Shown: positions 5,749 through 15,712, numbered from the stretch's first letter. The stretch is 39,841 nt of DNA from an uncultured Clostridia bacterium (GCA_946629525.1 CAMOXU010000012.1:1-39841); one strand, 5' to 3'. Notes: generated by a model not told the origin, from the sequence alone. Numbers and translations: made by a program.

Positions 5749-8505
5749 TTATCCAAAGACCTCTTTCGCAATGTCCGCTCCGGTCTTTGCGTCCTTCGCA
5801 TAATAGTCCGCGCCGATCCTCTTCGCGTAATCAGGAGTGAGGACCGCGCCGCCGACCATGATCCTGCAGTCGACATTATTCTCCCGGAGAAGCCGGATGG
5901 TCTTTTCCATCGCACCCAGAGTCGTCGTCATGAGGGCTGAGAGCCCTACGAGCTTCACGTCCCGGCTGACGGCCGTCTCCAGGATGAGCTCCGGATCGAC
6001 GTCGCGGCCAAGGTCGATGATCTCGTATCCATAATTTTCCAGAATGACCTTGACGATGTTCTTTCCGATATCGTGTATATCCCCCTTGACGGTGGCCAGA
6101 ATGATGCGCCCGCGGGTCTTTGAACTGTTTCCGTCCTTTGCGAGATGTGTCTTGATCTCGTCGAAACACTCACTGGCGACGTCCGCGGCGAGGATGAGCT
6201 GCGGGAGGAAAAGCTTTCCCGTCTCAAAACGCTCACCAATTGTGTCGAGGGAAGGGATGAGGATATCATTTATGATGCTCATCGGCTCAGTGTTCCGGAG
6301 CAGGGCGGCGGTGATCCGCCGTCCGTCCTTTTTCATACCTGTCTCCATCGCCTTGAGGATCCCGGTCGTACGTGGCAGATCTGAACTTTTTGCAGATCCT
6401 TCGGAACCATTGTTTCTGCCGGTCCCGGCTGAATCCTCCGCGAGAGTCCCGCTTCCGTAAGAAAGCGCATCTGACCCGGCAGGGTCTGCCGTCCCTTCCT
6501 GAGATGCTCCCGCTTTCGCTGTCATCCCTTCCGGACCGGCCGCTGCACGGAGATCCGAATATTCTTTTGTATCTGTCAGTCCGCGAAAGGAGCGGGAGAG
6601 GGCACCTCCGTCACCGCCGACCGGGCCCTGCCTCAGTTTCGCGGCAAGCCACTCCATTCTGGCTGCCAGGACGCTCTGGCATCTCGGGCAGGTGCAGTCT
6701 GTCGGATGTTCTGCAAAACTCTCGCGCTCGGTCCTCAGTTTTTCATTTTCCGCCGTCAGTTCCCGGACACGCACATCCGCCGGAGTGTGATCCGTCGAAT
6801 AGGAAATGAATTCGAGCGAATTCTCATCGATCGCCGCCAGCACACGGTAGGATTTTATTGCCCACATCATGGCCGGAAGATTCGGATTCATGATCGGCAG
6901 ATCAAGCCCTGCGTAGAGCGCCATCGTCAGGAAGGATGTGTTGATGCTGGTCCTGTTCGGCAGCCCGAAGGAAATGTTGGATACACCAAGGACCGTCCGA
7001 AGCCCCAGCTGTTCTTTCACCATGCGGACCGCTTTCAGGGTCTCCAGAGCGGCTTTCTGCTCGGCGGAGACGGTGAGGACAAGGCAGTCGATGATGACGT
7101 CCTCCTTCCTGATCCCGTATGACTTTGCACGGTCAAGGATCTTCTCAGCGATCCTGAATCGGTCCACGGCTTTCGGAGGGATCCCGTTCTCGTCAAGCGT
7201 GAGACCGATGACCGCCGCTCCGTACCTGGCTGCCAGAGGAAGGATCCTGTCGAGGACAGCGTCCTCGCCGTTCACTGAATTGATGATGGGCTTTCCGTTG
7301 TAAACGCGGAGTGCGGCTTCGAGGACGTCCGGCTTGGTGGAGTCGAGCTGCAGCGGAACATCCACGATCGACTGGAGCGCTTTGACGGTACGGACCATCA
7401 TTGCCTTCTCATCGATTCCGGGAGCGCCGACATTGACGTCAAGAATTTCCGCCCCGGCCTCGACCTGCTCGATCGCCTGGGAGAGGATATAGTCCATATC
7501 TCCCTCGATCAGTGCCTGCTTGAAGCGCTTTTTTCCGGTCGGATTGATGCGCTCGCCTATGATCCTTGGCCTGTCAACGACCACTGTACGGAGAGGAGAG
7601 CAGACAGCGAGGTCACGCGATTTGGCTTTATCCGCTTTTATCACACAGTCTTTCGGGGAAATAAGCAGCTCTTTTAGTGCGCTGATATAGGCCGGATTTG
7701 TTCCGCAGCATCCGCCGAGGATCTTAATACCGGCGTCAAGCATTTCGCCGCAGTACTTTGCAAAGTCCTCCGGCATGACATCATAGGCACCTGTGACCGG
7801 ATCCGGAAGCCCGGCATTCGGCTTTACAATGATCGGAAGGGTGGTCCACTTCGCGATCTCGCGAACGATCGGAATGAGCTCCGCCGGTCCCAGAGAGCAG
7901 TTGACACCCAGAGCATCCACACCGAGTCCTTCCATTGTCAGGCACATCGCAGAGACGGAGCAGCCCGTGAATGTGCGCATGTTGGATTCAAAGGTCATGG
8001 TAACGAACACGGGCAGTGTGCTGTTCTCCTTCGCCGCGAGAACCGCGGCCTTTGTCTCATAGAGATCGGTCATCGTCTCGATGACGATAAGATCCGCCCC
8101 GGCCCTCACACCGGCCCGTACAATCTCGCTGAAAATGTCACAGGCCTCCTCGAAGGAGAGTACTCCTGTCGGCTCGAGAAGCTGGCCGATCGGACCGATA
8201 TCGAGAGCGACGAGGGCACGTTCGCCGGCGGCAGTCTTTGCATTGTGAATGGCTGCGGAGACGATGTCGTCCACAGAGAAACCCGTCCCTTCCATCTTAA
8301 AGCGGTTCGCGCCAAAGGTATTCGCATAAACAATATCGGAGCCGGCCTCAATATACTGTCTGTGCACATCGATGATCCAGTCGGGCCTCAGGATATTCAG
8401 TGTTTCCGGAATTGTCCCGGTCTCCATGCCCTTTGCCTGGAGCATCGTCCCCATACCGCCGTCCAATATAATATAGTCTTTTTGAAAGAGCTCTTTTATT
8501 GTCAT
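5749..8505 (-). CDS. metH: Cobalamin-dependent methionine synthase (no C-terminal activation domain)
   Basis: Transfers a methyl group from methyltetrahydrofolate via cobalamin to homocysteine. The 918 residues hold, in order: a homocysteine methyltransferase domain (about 1-290) with zinc ligands C203, C266 and C267 (GGCCGTNP); a pterin-binding domain (about 310-570); a long low-complexity linker (about 575-710); the B12 cap (about 715-795); and the B12-binding domain with the DIHDIG motif, H811 being the cobalt ligand. The SAM-binding activation domain of E. coli MetH (1227 residues) is missing and is supplied by the gene 15 nt upstream. The linker is unusually long and carries C604, C606 and C609 in a CxCxxC pattern followed by Gly/Ser/Ala-rich sequence. 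The cluster has no visible SAM or cobalamin riboswitch. Confidence 0.95.
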   Translation of the reverse strand: MTIKELFQKDYIILDGGMGTMLQAKGMETGTIPETLNILRPDWIIDVHRQYIEAGSDIVYANTFGANRFKMEGTGFSVDDIVSAAIHNAKTAAGERALVALDIGPIGQLLEPTGVLSFEEACDIFSEIVRAGVRAGADLIVIETMTDLYETKAAVLAAKENSTLPVFVTMTFESNMRTFTGCSVSAMCLTMEGLGVDALGVNCSLGPAELIPIVREIAKWTTLPIIVKPNAGLPDPVTGAYDVMPEDFAKYCGEMLDAGIKILGGCCGTNPAYISALKELLISPKDCVIKADKAKSRDLAVCSPLRTVVVDRPRIIGERINPTGKKRFKQALIEGDMDYILSQAIEQVEAGAEILDVNVGAPGIDEKAMMVRTVKALQSIVDVPLQLDSTKPDVLEAALRVYNGKPIINSVNGEDAVLDRILPLAARYGAAVIGLTLDENGIPPKAVDRFRIAEKILDRAKSYGIRKEDVIIDCLVLTVSAEQKAALETLKAVRMVKEQLGLRTVLGVSNISFGLPNRTSINTSFLTMALYAGLDLPIMNPNLPAMMWAIKSYRVLAAIDENSLEFISYSTDHTPADVRVRELTAENEKLRTERESFAEHPTDCTCPRCQSVLAARMEWLAAKLRQGPVGGDGGALSRSFRGLTDTKEYSDLRAAAGPEGMTAKAGASQEGTADPAGSDALSYGSGTLAEDSAGTGRNNGSEGSAKSSDLPRTTGILKAMETGMKKDGRRITAALLRNTEPMSIINDILIPSLDTIGERFETGKLFLPQLILAADVASECFDEIKTHLAKDGNSSKTRGRIILATVKGDIHDIGKNIVKVILENYGYEIIDLGRDVDPELILETAVSRDVKLVGLSALMTTTLGAMEKTIRLLRENNVDCRIMVGGAVLTPDYAKRIGADYYAKDAKTGADIAKEVFG

Positions 8506-8520
8506 TGGATCCTCCTCTTT

Positions 8521-9195
8521 TCAACCGCCTGTCTCTGTCCCGCAGGGGCGGAACCTGCAATTTCCCCTGAGGGTACAGATCTCACAGGTCTTTTTGTGCT
8601 TCTTTTCAATGTGTTCTCCAAGCCCGATGACTGCAGTCACAGACTTGGTCGGTGTGAGGAGCAGGCTCGGACTCACACAGACCCCGATTCTTTTCGGTGC
8701 GTCGAGAATATCAAGAAAAGATCCCTGAATCCCGAGCGGGAGATCTCCGTAGCCGGGGCTGAAGCGCCAGGTATGTTCCCTGAAAGGATATTCAGCGAAG
8801 ATCCGGGCCTCCGCCTCGTCAAGTACCTGATCTACCGCAGCGGACGCGAGTGCGTCGGTGACCATGGCCTCGGCCATGCTGCCGATCTGTTTTTTTCGGA
8901 TCAGGCGGTCGACCGCAGAGGAAAGGGTAGCGCACAGAAAGAGCGCTTTGGAAGCTCCCTTTAAGTGCTCCCTGATCGAATTGCCGGGCAGATAAAGTGA
9001 GCATCCCGCAGGCTGACCGTCTTTCAGGTCGAAAATCTTATAGACGTAGCGGGCCTGAATCTCTGAGAGGAGCTCCGCCTCGCATTTTCTGAGCAATCCG
9101 GAAGTGACCGGATCCGCGGAAGAGGTTCCGTATCCGAGATAACGTTCCGCCGTCTTTTTGTCTATTTCTGTGAGAGAGATCGCGCCGACGTTCAT
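8521..9195 (-). CDS. Free-standing methionine synthase activation-domain protein
   Basis: Predicted partner that reactivates oxidised cob(II)alamin in MetH. The 224 residues resemble the MetH activation domain, including RFSPGYGDLPLGIQ (about 144-157), which corresponds to the SAM-binding RxxPGY region. The C-terminus carries C204, C207, C213 and C218 (CxxCx5Cx4C), a likely iron-sulfur site similar to that of corrinoid-protein activators such as RamA. That suggests electron delivery independent of flavodoxin. The start was set at the ATG at 9195, which follows GGAGGG; the frame stays open to 9261 but the upstream part is the intergenic hairpin. It is followed directly by metH, which lacks this domain, so the two should act together. 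Confidence 0.88.
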   Translation of the reverse strand: MNVGAISLTEIDKKTAERYLGYGTSSADPVTSGLLRKCEAELLSEIQARYVYKIFDLKDGQPAGCSLYLPGNSIREHLKGASKALFLCATLSSAVDRLIRKKQIGSMAEAMVTDALASAAVDQVLDEAEARIFAEYPFREHTWRFSPGYGDLPLGIQGSFLDILDAPKRIGVCVSPSLLLTPTKSVTAVIGLGEHIEKKHKKTCEICTLRGNCRFRPCGTETGG

Positions 9196-9216
9196 TTTCC
9201 CTCCATAAATGCAAAA

Positions 9217-9258
9217 GCAGACCGCAAATCGCAAAAGAAGTCCCGATTCACAGTCTGC
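9217..9258 (-). terminator. Attenuator-like hairpin between activase and MetH activation genes
   Basis: On the minus strand GCAGAC and GTCTGC form an outer stem with inner AATCG/CGATT pairs, followed by TTTTGC. It could partly terminate transcription from the upstream 1443-codon gene, lowering expression of the two downstream genes relative to it, or make them depend on read-through. Confidence 0.5.
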
Positions 9259-9288
9259 CAAAAATACTGATATTTTTCCGTTCTTCCG

Positions 9289-12200
9289 TCAGCCGGTCTG
9301 CTTCTCCAGCCGCTTTTCAGCCGTCGTCAGCATGAGCTTGATCCTGTTCAGCTGGTTGACTTCAGACGCGCCCGGATCGTAGTCGACCGCCGCGATATTG
9401 GCCTCCGGATATCTGGACCGGAGCTCCTTGATGACGCCCTTTCCCACGATATGGTTGGGCAGGCAGGCGAACGGCTGGATGCAGACGATGTTGGGAACGC
9501 CGCTCTTAATGAGCTCCAGCATCTCACCTGTCAGGAACCATCCCTCGCCGGTCTGATTACCGTTCGAGGAGATCGGGGAAGCCCATTCAGCGATCTGGCG
9601 GATATCCGCAGGCGGGGCGAAGTGTACGCTCCTTGCAAATTCTCTTGAAGCCGCGCCGCGCACCATACGGAGCGCAGCGATCCCGGCATTGGTCTTCATG
9701 GCTGCCGACTTCTTGAATCCGAGATTCTCGACCTTGAAATTCAGGTTGTAGAATGAGTAATTGAAGAAGTCGATGAGATCCGGAACGACTGCCTCGGCCC
9801 CTTCCCGTTCAAGAAGCTCGACCAGATGATTGTTGGCTGCCGGTGAGAACTTAACGAGGATCTCACCGACGATCCCGACTCTCGGCTTTTTCTCATCCGT
9901 GATCGGAAGATTGTCGAAGTCGTGGATAATGGACCGGCAGAGCTGATTGAACTTCTTCATGCCGACATGTCTGCCGGAGACGAAATCCACACAGCGGCGG
10001 TTCCACTTCTCATACATCTTATCGGCGGATCCTTTGACCTTCTCATACGGCCGCATCCTGTAGAGACACTTCATGAGGACGTCTCCAAGAACGACCGAGT
10101 AGACGAGACGGATGATCGCCGGCACCGTGATCTTAAAGCCCGGCTGGGGTTCAAAACCGTTGAAGTTCAGGGAGATGACCGGGATGTACTCCATGCCGGC
10201 CTTCTTCAGAGCCCTTCTTATAAAGCCGATATAGTTCGATGCACGGCAGCCTCCGCCGGTCTGCGTCATGATAACGGCTGTCCGGTGAAGATCGTATTTT
10301 CCTGATTCCAGAGCTTCCATGATCTGGCCGATGACCAGGAGGGCAGGATAGCAGGCGTCATTGTTTACGTACTTGAGTCCCTCATCGACCGCATGCCTGT
10401 TGTCGTTCGAGAGAACGACGAAGTTATAGCCGCAGGAGTTGAATGCCGGCTGCAGGAGACGGAAGTGGATGGGTGACATCTGCGGGGCAAGGATCGTATA
10501 GTTCTTCCGCATTTCCTTCGTGAAGATCACTCTCGGGAACTCGGAAGAGCGGATCGTCCTGTCCGCATCCGTATGCTGCTTCTTTCTGACCTTGATCGCC
10601 GCAAGAAGGGACCGCACGCGGATCCTCGCAGCGCCCAGGTTATTGACCTCGTCGATCTTCAGGCATGTATAGATCTTCCCGCTCCTCGAGAGGATCTCCT
10701 GCACCTCGTCCGTCGTGACGGCATCCAGTCCGCAGCCGAAGGAATTCAGCTGTATGATATCGAGGTTGTTCCTCGTCTTGACGTAGTTGGCTGCAGCGTA
10801 CAGTCTTGTGTGGTACATCCACTGGTCGTTGACACGGATCGGCCTCTCGATCTTTGCGAGATGCGAGATCGAGTCCTCTGAGAGAACAGCCATGCCATAG
10901 GTGTTGATGAGCTCCGGAATACCGTGATTGATCTCCGGATCAATGTGGTACGGACGGCCGCAGAGGACGATGCCGTGCCGGCCGGTCTCCTCAAGGTACC
11001 GGAGCGTCTCCTCGCCTTTCTTCTGAATATCGCGTCTCGAGGCCCGAAGCTCTGCCCAGCCCGCTCTTGCGGCGTTCCGCACTTCCTTTTTCGGGATCGA
11101 GGAGAAGATACTGACAAGACGTTCTGTCAGGATCTTCTCATCCGTGAAGGCAAGGAACGGGTTCATAAAGTGGATCGAGGGATCCTTGAGCTCCTCGACA
11201 TTGTTCTTGATGTTCTCCGCGTAGGAGGTGACGATCGGGCAGTTATAATGGTTGACTGCACCCGCGAACTCCTCCCGCTCGTAAGGCACGCAGGGATAGA
11301 ATATGAACCGCACGCCCTGATCGAGCAGCCACTTTACGTGGCCGTGCGCAAGCTTGGCCGGATAGCATTCGGACTCACTCGGGATCGACTCGATCCCCAG
11401 CTCATAGATCTTCCTGGAAGACGTGGGAGAGAGGACGACCTCGTACCCCAGTTTCGTGAAAAATGTGAACCAGAACGGATAGTTCTCGAACATATTGAGG
11501 ACGCGGGGAATCCCTACGCGGCCTCTCGGCGCATCTTTCTTCGGCTCATAGCCGAAGATCCTCTGATACTTGTAATCATAGAGGTTCGGAAGGTTATCCT
11601 TGTTCTTCTTCAGCCCGAGGCCCTTCTCACAGCGATTGCCGGATATAAAGCGCCTGCCTCCCGAGAATTTATTGATCGTGAGACGGCAGTTGTTGGTGCA
11701 GCCGTGGCAGCGCGCCATGGACGTCGTATAGGAGAAGTTGTTGATCTCCTCAATACTGAGCATCCTGGAGCCGCGCTTCTCATCCTTACGCTCCTTTGCA
11801 ATCAGAGCGGCGCCGAACGCGCCCATGATGCCCGCGATATCCGGACGGATCACTTCACAGTCGGCGATTCGCTCAAAGCTCCGAAGGACCGCGTCATTAT
11901 AGAACGTCCCGCCCTGCACGACGATATTCTTCCCGAGCTCCGATGCATCCGAAACTTTGATGACCTTGTAGAGAGCGTTCTTTATGACAGAGTAAGCGAG
12001 ACCTGCGGAGATATCGGCGACGGTAGCGCCCTCCTTCTGGGCCTGCTTGACTTTGGAGTTCATAAAGACCGTGCAGCGTGTTCCGAGATCGATCGGATGC
12101 TCCGCAAAGAGGGCTGCTTTCGCGAAATCCTGTACCGAATAATTGAGCGTCTTCGCAAAATTCTCGATAAAGGAACCGCAGCCGGAAGAGCATGCCTCGT

Positions 12201-13620
12201 TCAGCATGACGTCGTCGACCGCGCCGTCCTTGATGCGGATGCACTTCATGTCCTGACCGCCGATATCGAGGATGCAGTCGACATTCGGATCGAAGAATTT
12301 CGCAGCATAATAGTGGGAGATCGTCTCGACTTCTCCCTCGTCCAGCATAAGTGCGGATTTGATCAGTGCCTCGCCGTAACCGGTCGAGCACGCGCCTGCG
12401 ATCTCGACGCCGCGCGGCATGTGGGCATAGATCTCTTTGATCGCATCGATCGATGTCTGCAGAGGATTGCTCTGGTTGCTCCCGTATGTGGAGTAGAGGA
12501 GCTTTCCGTCCTCTGAGATCAGCGCTGTCTTTGTCGTCGTGCTGCCTGCGTCAATGCCGAGATATGCCTTTCCCCTGTAGGAGGCAAGGATCCCTTTCTC
12601 GACTTTATAACGGTCCTGCCGATCCCGGAAGACTTCGTATTCTTCCTTATTTTTAAAGAGCGGATCGAGGCGGGAGACTTCGAACTCCATCCTGATCCCG
12701 TTCTCCAGCTTCGTCATAAGTTCGCCGAGTGTTGTCTTCTCCATCCCGGGAACATATGGAATATCGTTCGTTCTGGCTTCGGACCTGGCTGCGTTCACGG
12801 ATTCAAGCGCAGCCCCCTGGGCAGCGAACAGGTGTGAATTATCCGGTATGATGCTGTGCTCCTCGTCGAGCTTCAGCGTTTCGATAAAACGTTCTCTCAG
12901 CTGATCCAGGAAGTGAAGCGGACCGCCCAGGAAGGCGACGTGACCGCGGATCGGTTTTCCGCAGGCCAGACCGGAGATCGTCTGGTTGACGACCGCCTGG
13001 AAAATGGACGCCGCGAGGTCTTCTCTGGTCGCGCCCTCATTGATCAGCGGCTGAATATCCGTCTTTGCAAAAACTCCGCACCGCGCAGCGATCGGGTAGA
13101 TCGAGTGATGACTTCTCGCATAAACATTGAGGCCGGCGGCATCCGTGCGGAGAAGATCCGCCATCTGATCGATGAAGGACCCGGTTCCGCCGGCGCAGAT
13201 TCCGTTCATCCTCTGCTCGATATTGCCTCTCTCGAAATAAATGATCTTGGCATCCTCACCGCCGAGCTCGATCGCAACGTCCGTACTGGGACATCTTTTC
13301 TTCAGGCATGTGGAGACCGCGATGACCTCCTGCACGAAGGGGACTCCCAGATGCTTTGCGAGCGTCAGTCCGCCGGAGCCGGTGATAGCGGGCGAAACAC
13401 GAAGATCGCCGAGTGCCTCGCAGGCCTCTCTGATAAGACGGGCGCATGTCTCCTGGATCTCGGCATAGTGTCTCTGATAGTCCGAAAAGAGGAGATTGTT
13501 CTCGTCGTCCAGCAGGGCCACCTTCACGGTGGTCGAACCGATATCAATTCCAAGTGTATAGTTTTCCAAGTTTCTTTTCACCTCTGTAAAATCAAGCCGC
13601 GCCGCGGAATCAGGGAGCAT
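9289..13620 (-). CDS. Fused double acyl-CoA dehydratase activase with 2-hydroxyacyl-CoA dehydratase-like region
   Basis: A 1443-residue protein likely to use ATP hydrolysis to push electrons to very low potential. Two BcrAD/BadFG-type ASKHA ATPase domains are fused: domain 1 (about 22-280, [11 protein letters not shown]) and domain 2 (about 352-610, [11 protein letters not shown]). Each keeps the cluster-binding cysteines of HgdC-type activases: C142 and C181 in the first, C477 or C481 and C516 in the second. Next comes a cysteine motif (C638, C641, C645, C664) opening a DUF2229-like section, then a dehydratase-subunit-like C-terminal half with conserved cysteines (for example near [13 protein letters not shown] and GGGCRASNY). 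The substrate is unknown; no acyl-CoA dehydratase pathway genes adjoin it. Its neighbours are MetH and the MetH activator. The start is the ATG at 13620 after AGGATGAGAA; a later GTG is possible. Confidence 0.88.
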   Translation of the reverse strand: MLPDSAARLDFTEVKRNLENYTLGIDIGSTTVKVALLDDENNLLFSDYQRHYAEIQETCARLIREACEALGDLRVSPAITGSGGLTLAKHLGVPFVQEVIAVSTCLKKRCPSTDVAIELGGEDAKIIYFERGNIEQRMNGICAGGTGSFIDQMADLLRTDAAGLNVYARSHHSIYPIAARCGVFAKTDIQPLINEGATREDLAASIFQAVVNQTISGLACGKPIRGHVAFLGGPLHFLDQLRERFIETLKLDEEHSIIPDNSHLFAAQGAALESVNAARSEARTNDIPYVPGMEKTTLGELMTKLENGIRMEFEVSRLDPLFKNKEEYEVFRDRQDRYKVEKGILASYRGKAYLGIDAGSTTTKTALISEDGKLLYSTYGSNQSNPLQTSIDAIKEIYAHMPRGVEIAGACSTGYGEALIKSALMLDEGEVETISHYYAAKFFDPNVDCILDIGGQDMKCIRIKDGAVDDVMLNEACSSGCGSFIENFAKTLNYSVQDFAKAALFAEHPIDLGTRCTVFMNSKVKQAQKEGATVADISAGLAYSVIKNALYKVIKVSDASELGKNIVVQGGTFYNDAVLRSFERIADCEVIRPDIAGIMGAFGAALIAKERKDEKRGSRMLSIEEINNFSYTTSMARCHGCTNNCRLTINKFSGGRRFISGNRCEKGLGLKKNKDNLPNLYDYKYQRIFGYEPKKDAPRGRVGIPRVLNMFENYPFWFTFFTKLGYEVVLSPTSSRKIYELGIESIPSESECYPAKLAHGHVKWLLDQGVRFIFYPCVPYEREEFAGAVNHYNCPIVTSYAENIKNNVEELKDPSIHFMNPFLAFTDEKILTERLVSIFSSIPKKEVRNAARAGWAELRASRRDIQKKGEETLRYLEETGRHGIVLCGRPYHIDPEINHGIPELINTYGMAVLSEDSISHLAKIERPIRVNDQWMYHTRLYAAANYVKTRNNLDIIQLNSFGCGLDAVTTDEVQEILSRSGKIYTCLKIDEVNNLGAARIRVRSLLAAIKVRKKQHTDADRTIRSSEFPRVIFTKEMRKNYTILAPQMSPIHFRLLQPAFNSCGYNFVVLSNDNRHAVDEGLKYVNNDACYPALLVIGQIMEALESGKYDLHRTAVIMTQTGGGCRASNYIGFIRRALKKAGMEYIPVISLNFNGFEPQPGFKITVPAIIRLVYSVVLGDVLMKCLYRMRPYEKVKGSADKMYEKWNRRCVDFVSGRHVGMKKFNQLCRSIIHDFDNLPITDEKKPRVGIVGEILVKFSPAANNHLVELLEREGAEAVVPDLIDFFNYSFYNLNFKVENLGFKKSAAMKTNAGIAALRMVRGAASREFARSVHFAPPADIRQIAEWASPISSNGNQTGEGWFLTGEMLELIKSGVPNIVCIQPFACLPNHIVGKGVIKELRSRYPEANIAAVDYDPGASEVNQLNRIKLMLTTAEKRLEKQTG

Positions 13621-13687
13621 TTCTCATCCTGCCGGGCTGCGAGCCGTAAAAGGCTGTGATGCAGTTCAATTCCGTTAAACTTTACGT

Positions 13688-13716
13688 ATTATACTTCTAC
13701 GGTAAGAAAAAAACAA
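13688..13716 (-). promoter_or_regulatory. Sigma-A promoter for the activase-metH cluster
   Basis: Minus strand TTGTTT (13711-13716), 17-nt spacer, TATAAT (13688-13693). The predicted leader before the ATG at 13620 is only about 60 nt, too short for a SAM or cobalamin riboswitch, and none is visible. Confidence 0.8.
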
Positions 13717-13823
13717 GCGACATATTGGCCGCAGTGTCTGCCTGCAGCAGGGTGTTTGCGAAAACTACCCGCATCCTGATATTCTTTATTGAGAATACCG
13801 GATCGTTTCCGTCGGATGATCGA

Positions 13824-13852
13824 TTGTCTGATAAAAAAAGAAGTGCTATACT
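13824..13852 (+). promoter_or_regulatory. Sigma-A promoter for tgt
   Basis: TTGTCT (13824-13829), 17-nt spacer, TATACT (13847-13852). It is divergent from the metH-cluster promoter about 110 bp away and predicts a leader of about 190 nt ahead of tgt. Confidence 0.75.
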
Positions 13853-14049
13853 GTGAAAGTCCGCATTCTCCCGGTCCGGCAGGCGCACTTAAGGAAGGCA
13901 GAGTGAATGAGCTTTACGCATCCTCTGCAGGCGTCCGCTTTCGGCGGGAGATCGGAGGCCCTGCCGGGAGGTGCACAGACACTGTTCCTCCGCTGCCGGG
14001 AAACGGGACCTCATCCCGTGTACATTAATCAGCTTACGGAGAATAATAT
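13853..14049 (+). other. Long GC-rich leader of tgt
   Basis: About 190 nt lie between the predicted tgt promoter and its start. They contain several self-complementary stretches; the clearest is ACGGGA/TCCCGT around 14003-14019. I do not recognise a known riboswitch. A 41-codon GTG-initiated frame ending at 14028 exists but lacks a convincing ribosome-binding site. Confidence 0.4.
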
Positions 14050-15201
14050 ATGTACGAACTGCTTAAAAAGGAAGGTCGGGCGAAGCGTGCCCGCCTCACG
14101 ACCGTCCACGGCGTCATCGAGACTCCGGTATTCATGAATGTCGGCACTGCGGCCGCGATCAAGGGAGGCATCTCTTCACCGGAGCTTGTCGGACTGAAGA
14201 CGCAGGTCGAGCTCTGCAACACATATCACCTGCATGTCCGCCCCGGAGACAAGGTAGTAAGGGAGATGGGAGGCGTGCGGAAATTCATGAACTGGAAAGG
14301 TCCGGTCCTCACGGATTCCGGCGGGTTCCAGGTCTTTTCTCTGGCTACCCTCCGCAAGATCAAAGAGGAGGGCGTGACGTTCCGCTCTCATATAGACGGA
14401 CACAAGATCTTTATGGGACCGGAGGAGAGCATGCAGATCCAGTCAAATCTGGGATCCACGATCGCGATGGCTTTCGACGAATGTCCGAACGCCCTGTCGG
14501 AGAGGGCATACGTGGAGGCTTCCGTCGACCGCACTACCCGCTGGCTCGTTCGGTGCAAGGAGGAGATGAAGAGGCTCAACAGCCTTCCGGACACCCTGAA
14601 CCCTCATCAGATGCTTTTCGGGATCAACCAGGGAGCGATCTTTACCGACATCCGGATACGCCACGCTAAGGAGATCGCAGAGCTTGATCTCGACGGCTAT
14701 GCTGTCGGAGGTCTTGCCGTCGGCGAGACCCATGAGCAGATGTACCATGTGCTCGATGAGGTCGTCCCGTATCTGCCCGACAATAAGCCGACCTACCTCA
14801 TGGGAGTGGGGACGCCGCAGAATATACTGGAAGGCGTCAGCCGGGGGATCGACTTCTTTGACTGCGTCTATCCGAGCCGGAACGGCAGACATGGGCATGT
14901 CTACACGAACCACGGCCATCTGAATCTGTTCAACGCAAAGTATGAGACGGATCCGGCCCCGATCGAGGAGGGGTGCGGCTGTCCGACCTGCCGGAATTTC
15001 TCGAGAGCATATATCAGACACCTTCTGAAAGCGAATGAAATGCTCGGAATGCGCCTCGCGGTCCAGCACAATCTCTGGTTCTACAATACGATGATGGAGG
15101 AGATCCGGGATTCTCTGGATGCCGGAAATTTCACGGAGTATAAAAAAAGGAAGATCGCGGGCATCGAGGAGGGGGAGCAGGCGCGCAGAAGCGGGAGCTG
15201 A
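14050..15201 (+). CDS. tgt: Queuine tRNA-ribosyltransferase (tRNA-guanine transglycosylase)
   Basis: Exchanges guanine-34 for preQ1 in tRNAs with GUN anticodons (Asp, Asn, His, Tyr), a step of queuosine synthesis. The 383-residue length fits the bacterial enzyme. The base-binding acid D89 lies in LTDSGGFQVFSL, the nucleophile D271 in FFDCVYPSRNGRHG, and the zinc site is C309, C311, C314 and H340, with the expected spacing. The sequence DCVYPSRNGRHG differs from the DCVMPTRNARNG-like form of proteobacteria. The ATG follows a weak GGAG seven bases upstream. It has its own promoter, and yajC follows with a separate promoter; tgt-yajC is a widespread bacterial gene order. Confidence 0.97.
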   Translation: MYELLKKEGRAKRARLTTVHGVIETPVFMNVGTAAAIKGGISSPELVGLKTQVELCNTYHLHVRPGDKVVREMGGVRKFMNWKGPVLTDSGGFQVFSLATLRKIKEEGVTFRSHIDGHKIFMGPEESMQIQSNLGSTIAMAFDECPNALSERAYVEASVDRTTRWLVRCKEEMKRLNSLPDTLNPHQMLFGINQGAIFTDIRIRHAKEIAELDLDGYAVGGLAVGETHEQMYHVLDEVVPYLPDNKPTYLMGVGTPQNILEGVSRGIDFFDCVYPSRNGRHGHVYTNHGHLNLFNAKYETDPAPIEEGCGCPTCRNFSRAYIRHLLKANEMLGMRLAVQHNLWFYNTMMEEIRDSLDAGNFTEYKKRKIAGIEEGEQARRSGS

Positions 15202-15237
15202 GCGGCAAATGCGGGCACGGCTTTCACAAGAAAAGAC

Positions 15238-15266
15238 TTGCTTCTCCATATTAAATTGTGTATGAT
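15238..15266 (+). promoter_or_regulatory. Sigma-A promoter for yajC
   Basis: TTGCTT (15238-15243), 17-nt spacer, TATGAT (15261-15266), just after the tgt stop. The start at 15341 lies about 70 nt downstream. Confidence 0.7.
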
Positions 15267-15340
15267 GATATCACTGCGGGCAGATGAAGTATTTGTCTTT
15301 GAAGCAGGTGGAAAAACTTATTATCGGAGGAATCATAATT

Positions 15341-15700
15341 ATGAGTTATATCGCAGCAAGCGCTCCCGGAAGCAGCGGAACACTGCTCATGGTCGTCTAT
15401 ATGGTGGCGATCGTGGCCATTTTCTATTTCCTGCTGATCCGTCCTCAGAGGAACGAGCAGAAGAGAATCAGTGCCATGCTTTCCGATCTGGAGGTCGGAG
15501 ACAGCGTCGTAACGACCAGCGGCTTTTACGGTGTGATCCTTGACGTCACGGAGGAGGATGTCATCGTCGAGTTCGGAAACAACAAGAACTGCAGGATCCC
15601 GATGAGAAAGACAGCAATTGCTGAGGTCGAGAAGGCCGACGCCGCATCGGAGGCCCAGTCAGATTCGGATAAAAAGTCCGTTGATCTGAAGAAGAAATAA
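15341..15700 (+). CDS. yajC: Preprotein translocase accessory subunit YajC
   Basis: Small membrane partner of the Sec translocon, associated with SecDF. The 119 residues show one N-terminal transmembrane helix (about 12-34, GTLLMVVYMVAIVAIFYFLL), the family signature LIRPQRNEQKR just after it, a beta-rich domain (about 50-95) with LEVGDSVVTTSGFYGVI, and a charged C-terminal tail. The ATG at 15341 follows GGAGG; an ATG 57 nt upstream in frame has no ribosome-binding site and would place extra residues before the helix. secD and secF are not next to it. A strong terminator follows, so it is probably a single-gene unit. Confidence 0.95.
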   Translation: MSYIAASAPGSSGTLLMVVYMVAIVAIFYFLLIRPQRNEQKRISAMLSDLEVGDSVVTTSGFYGVILDVTEEDVIVEFGNNKNCRIPMRKTAIAEVEKADAASEAQSDSDKKSVDLKKK

Positions 15701-15712
15701 AAAGATTTGCGG

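Noticed and set aside
10924-12516. A 530-codon open frame on the plus strand.
   Set aside because: It lies antisense to the activase gene, has no ribosome-binding site or recognisable domain, and is explained by GC-rich codon bias on the opposite strand.
13621-13687. SAM or cobalamin riboswitch ahead of the metH cluster.
   Set aside because: The leader after the predicted promoter is only about 60 nt and has none of the conserved cores.
13902-14028. A 41-codon frame starting GTG in the tgt leader.
   Set aside because: No convincing ribosome-binding site, GC-rich random-looking product and overlap with stable hairpins.
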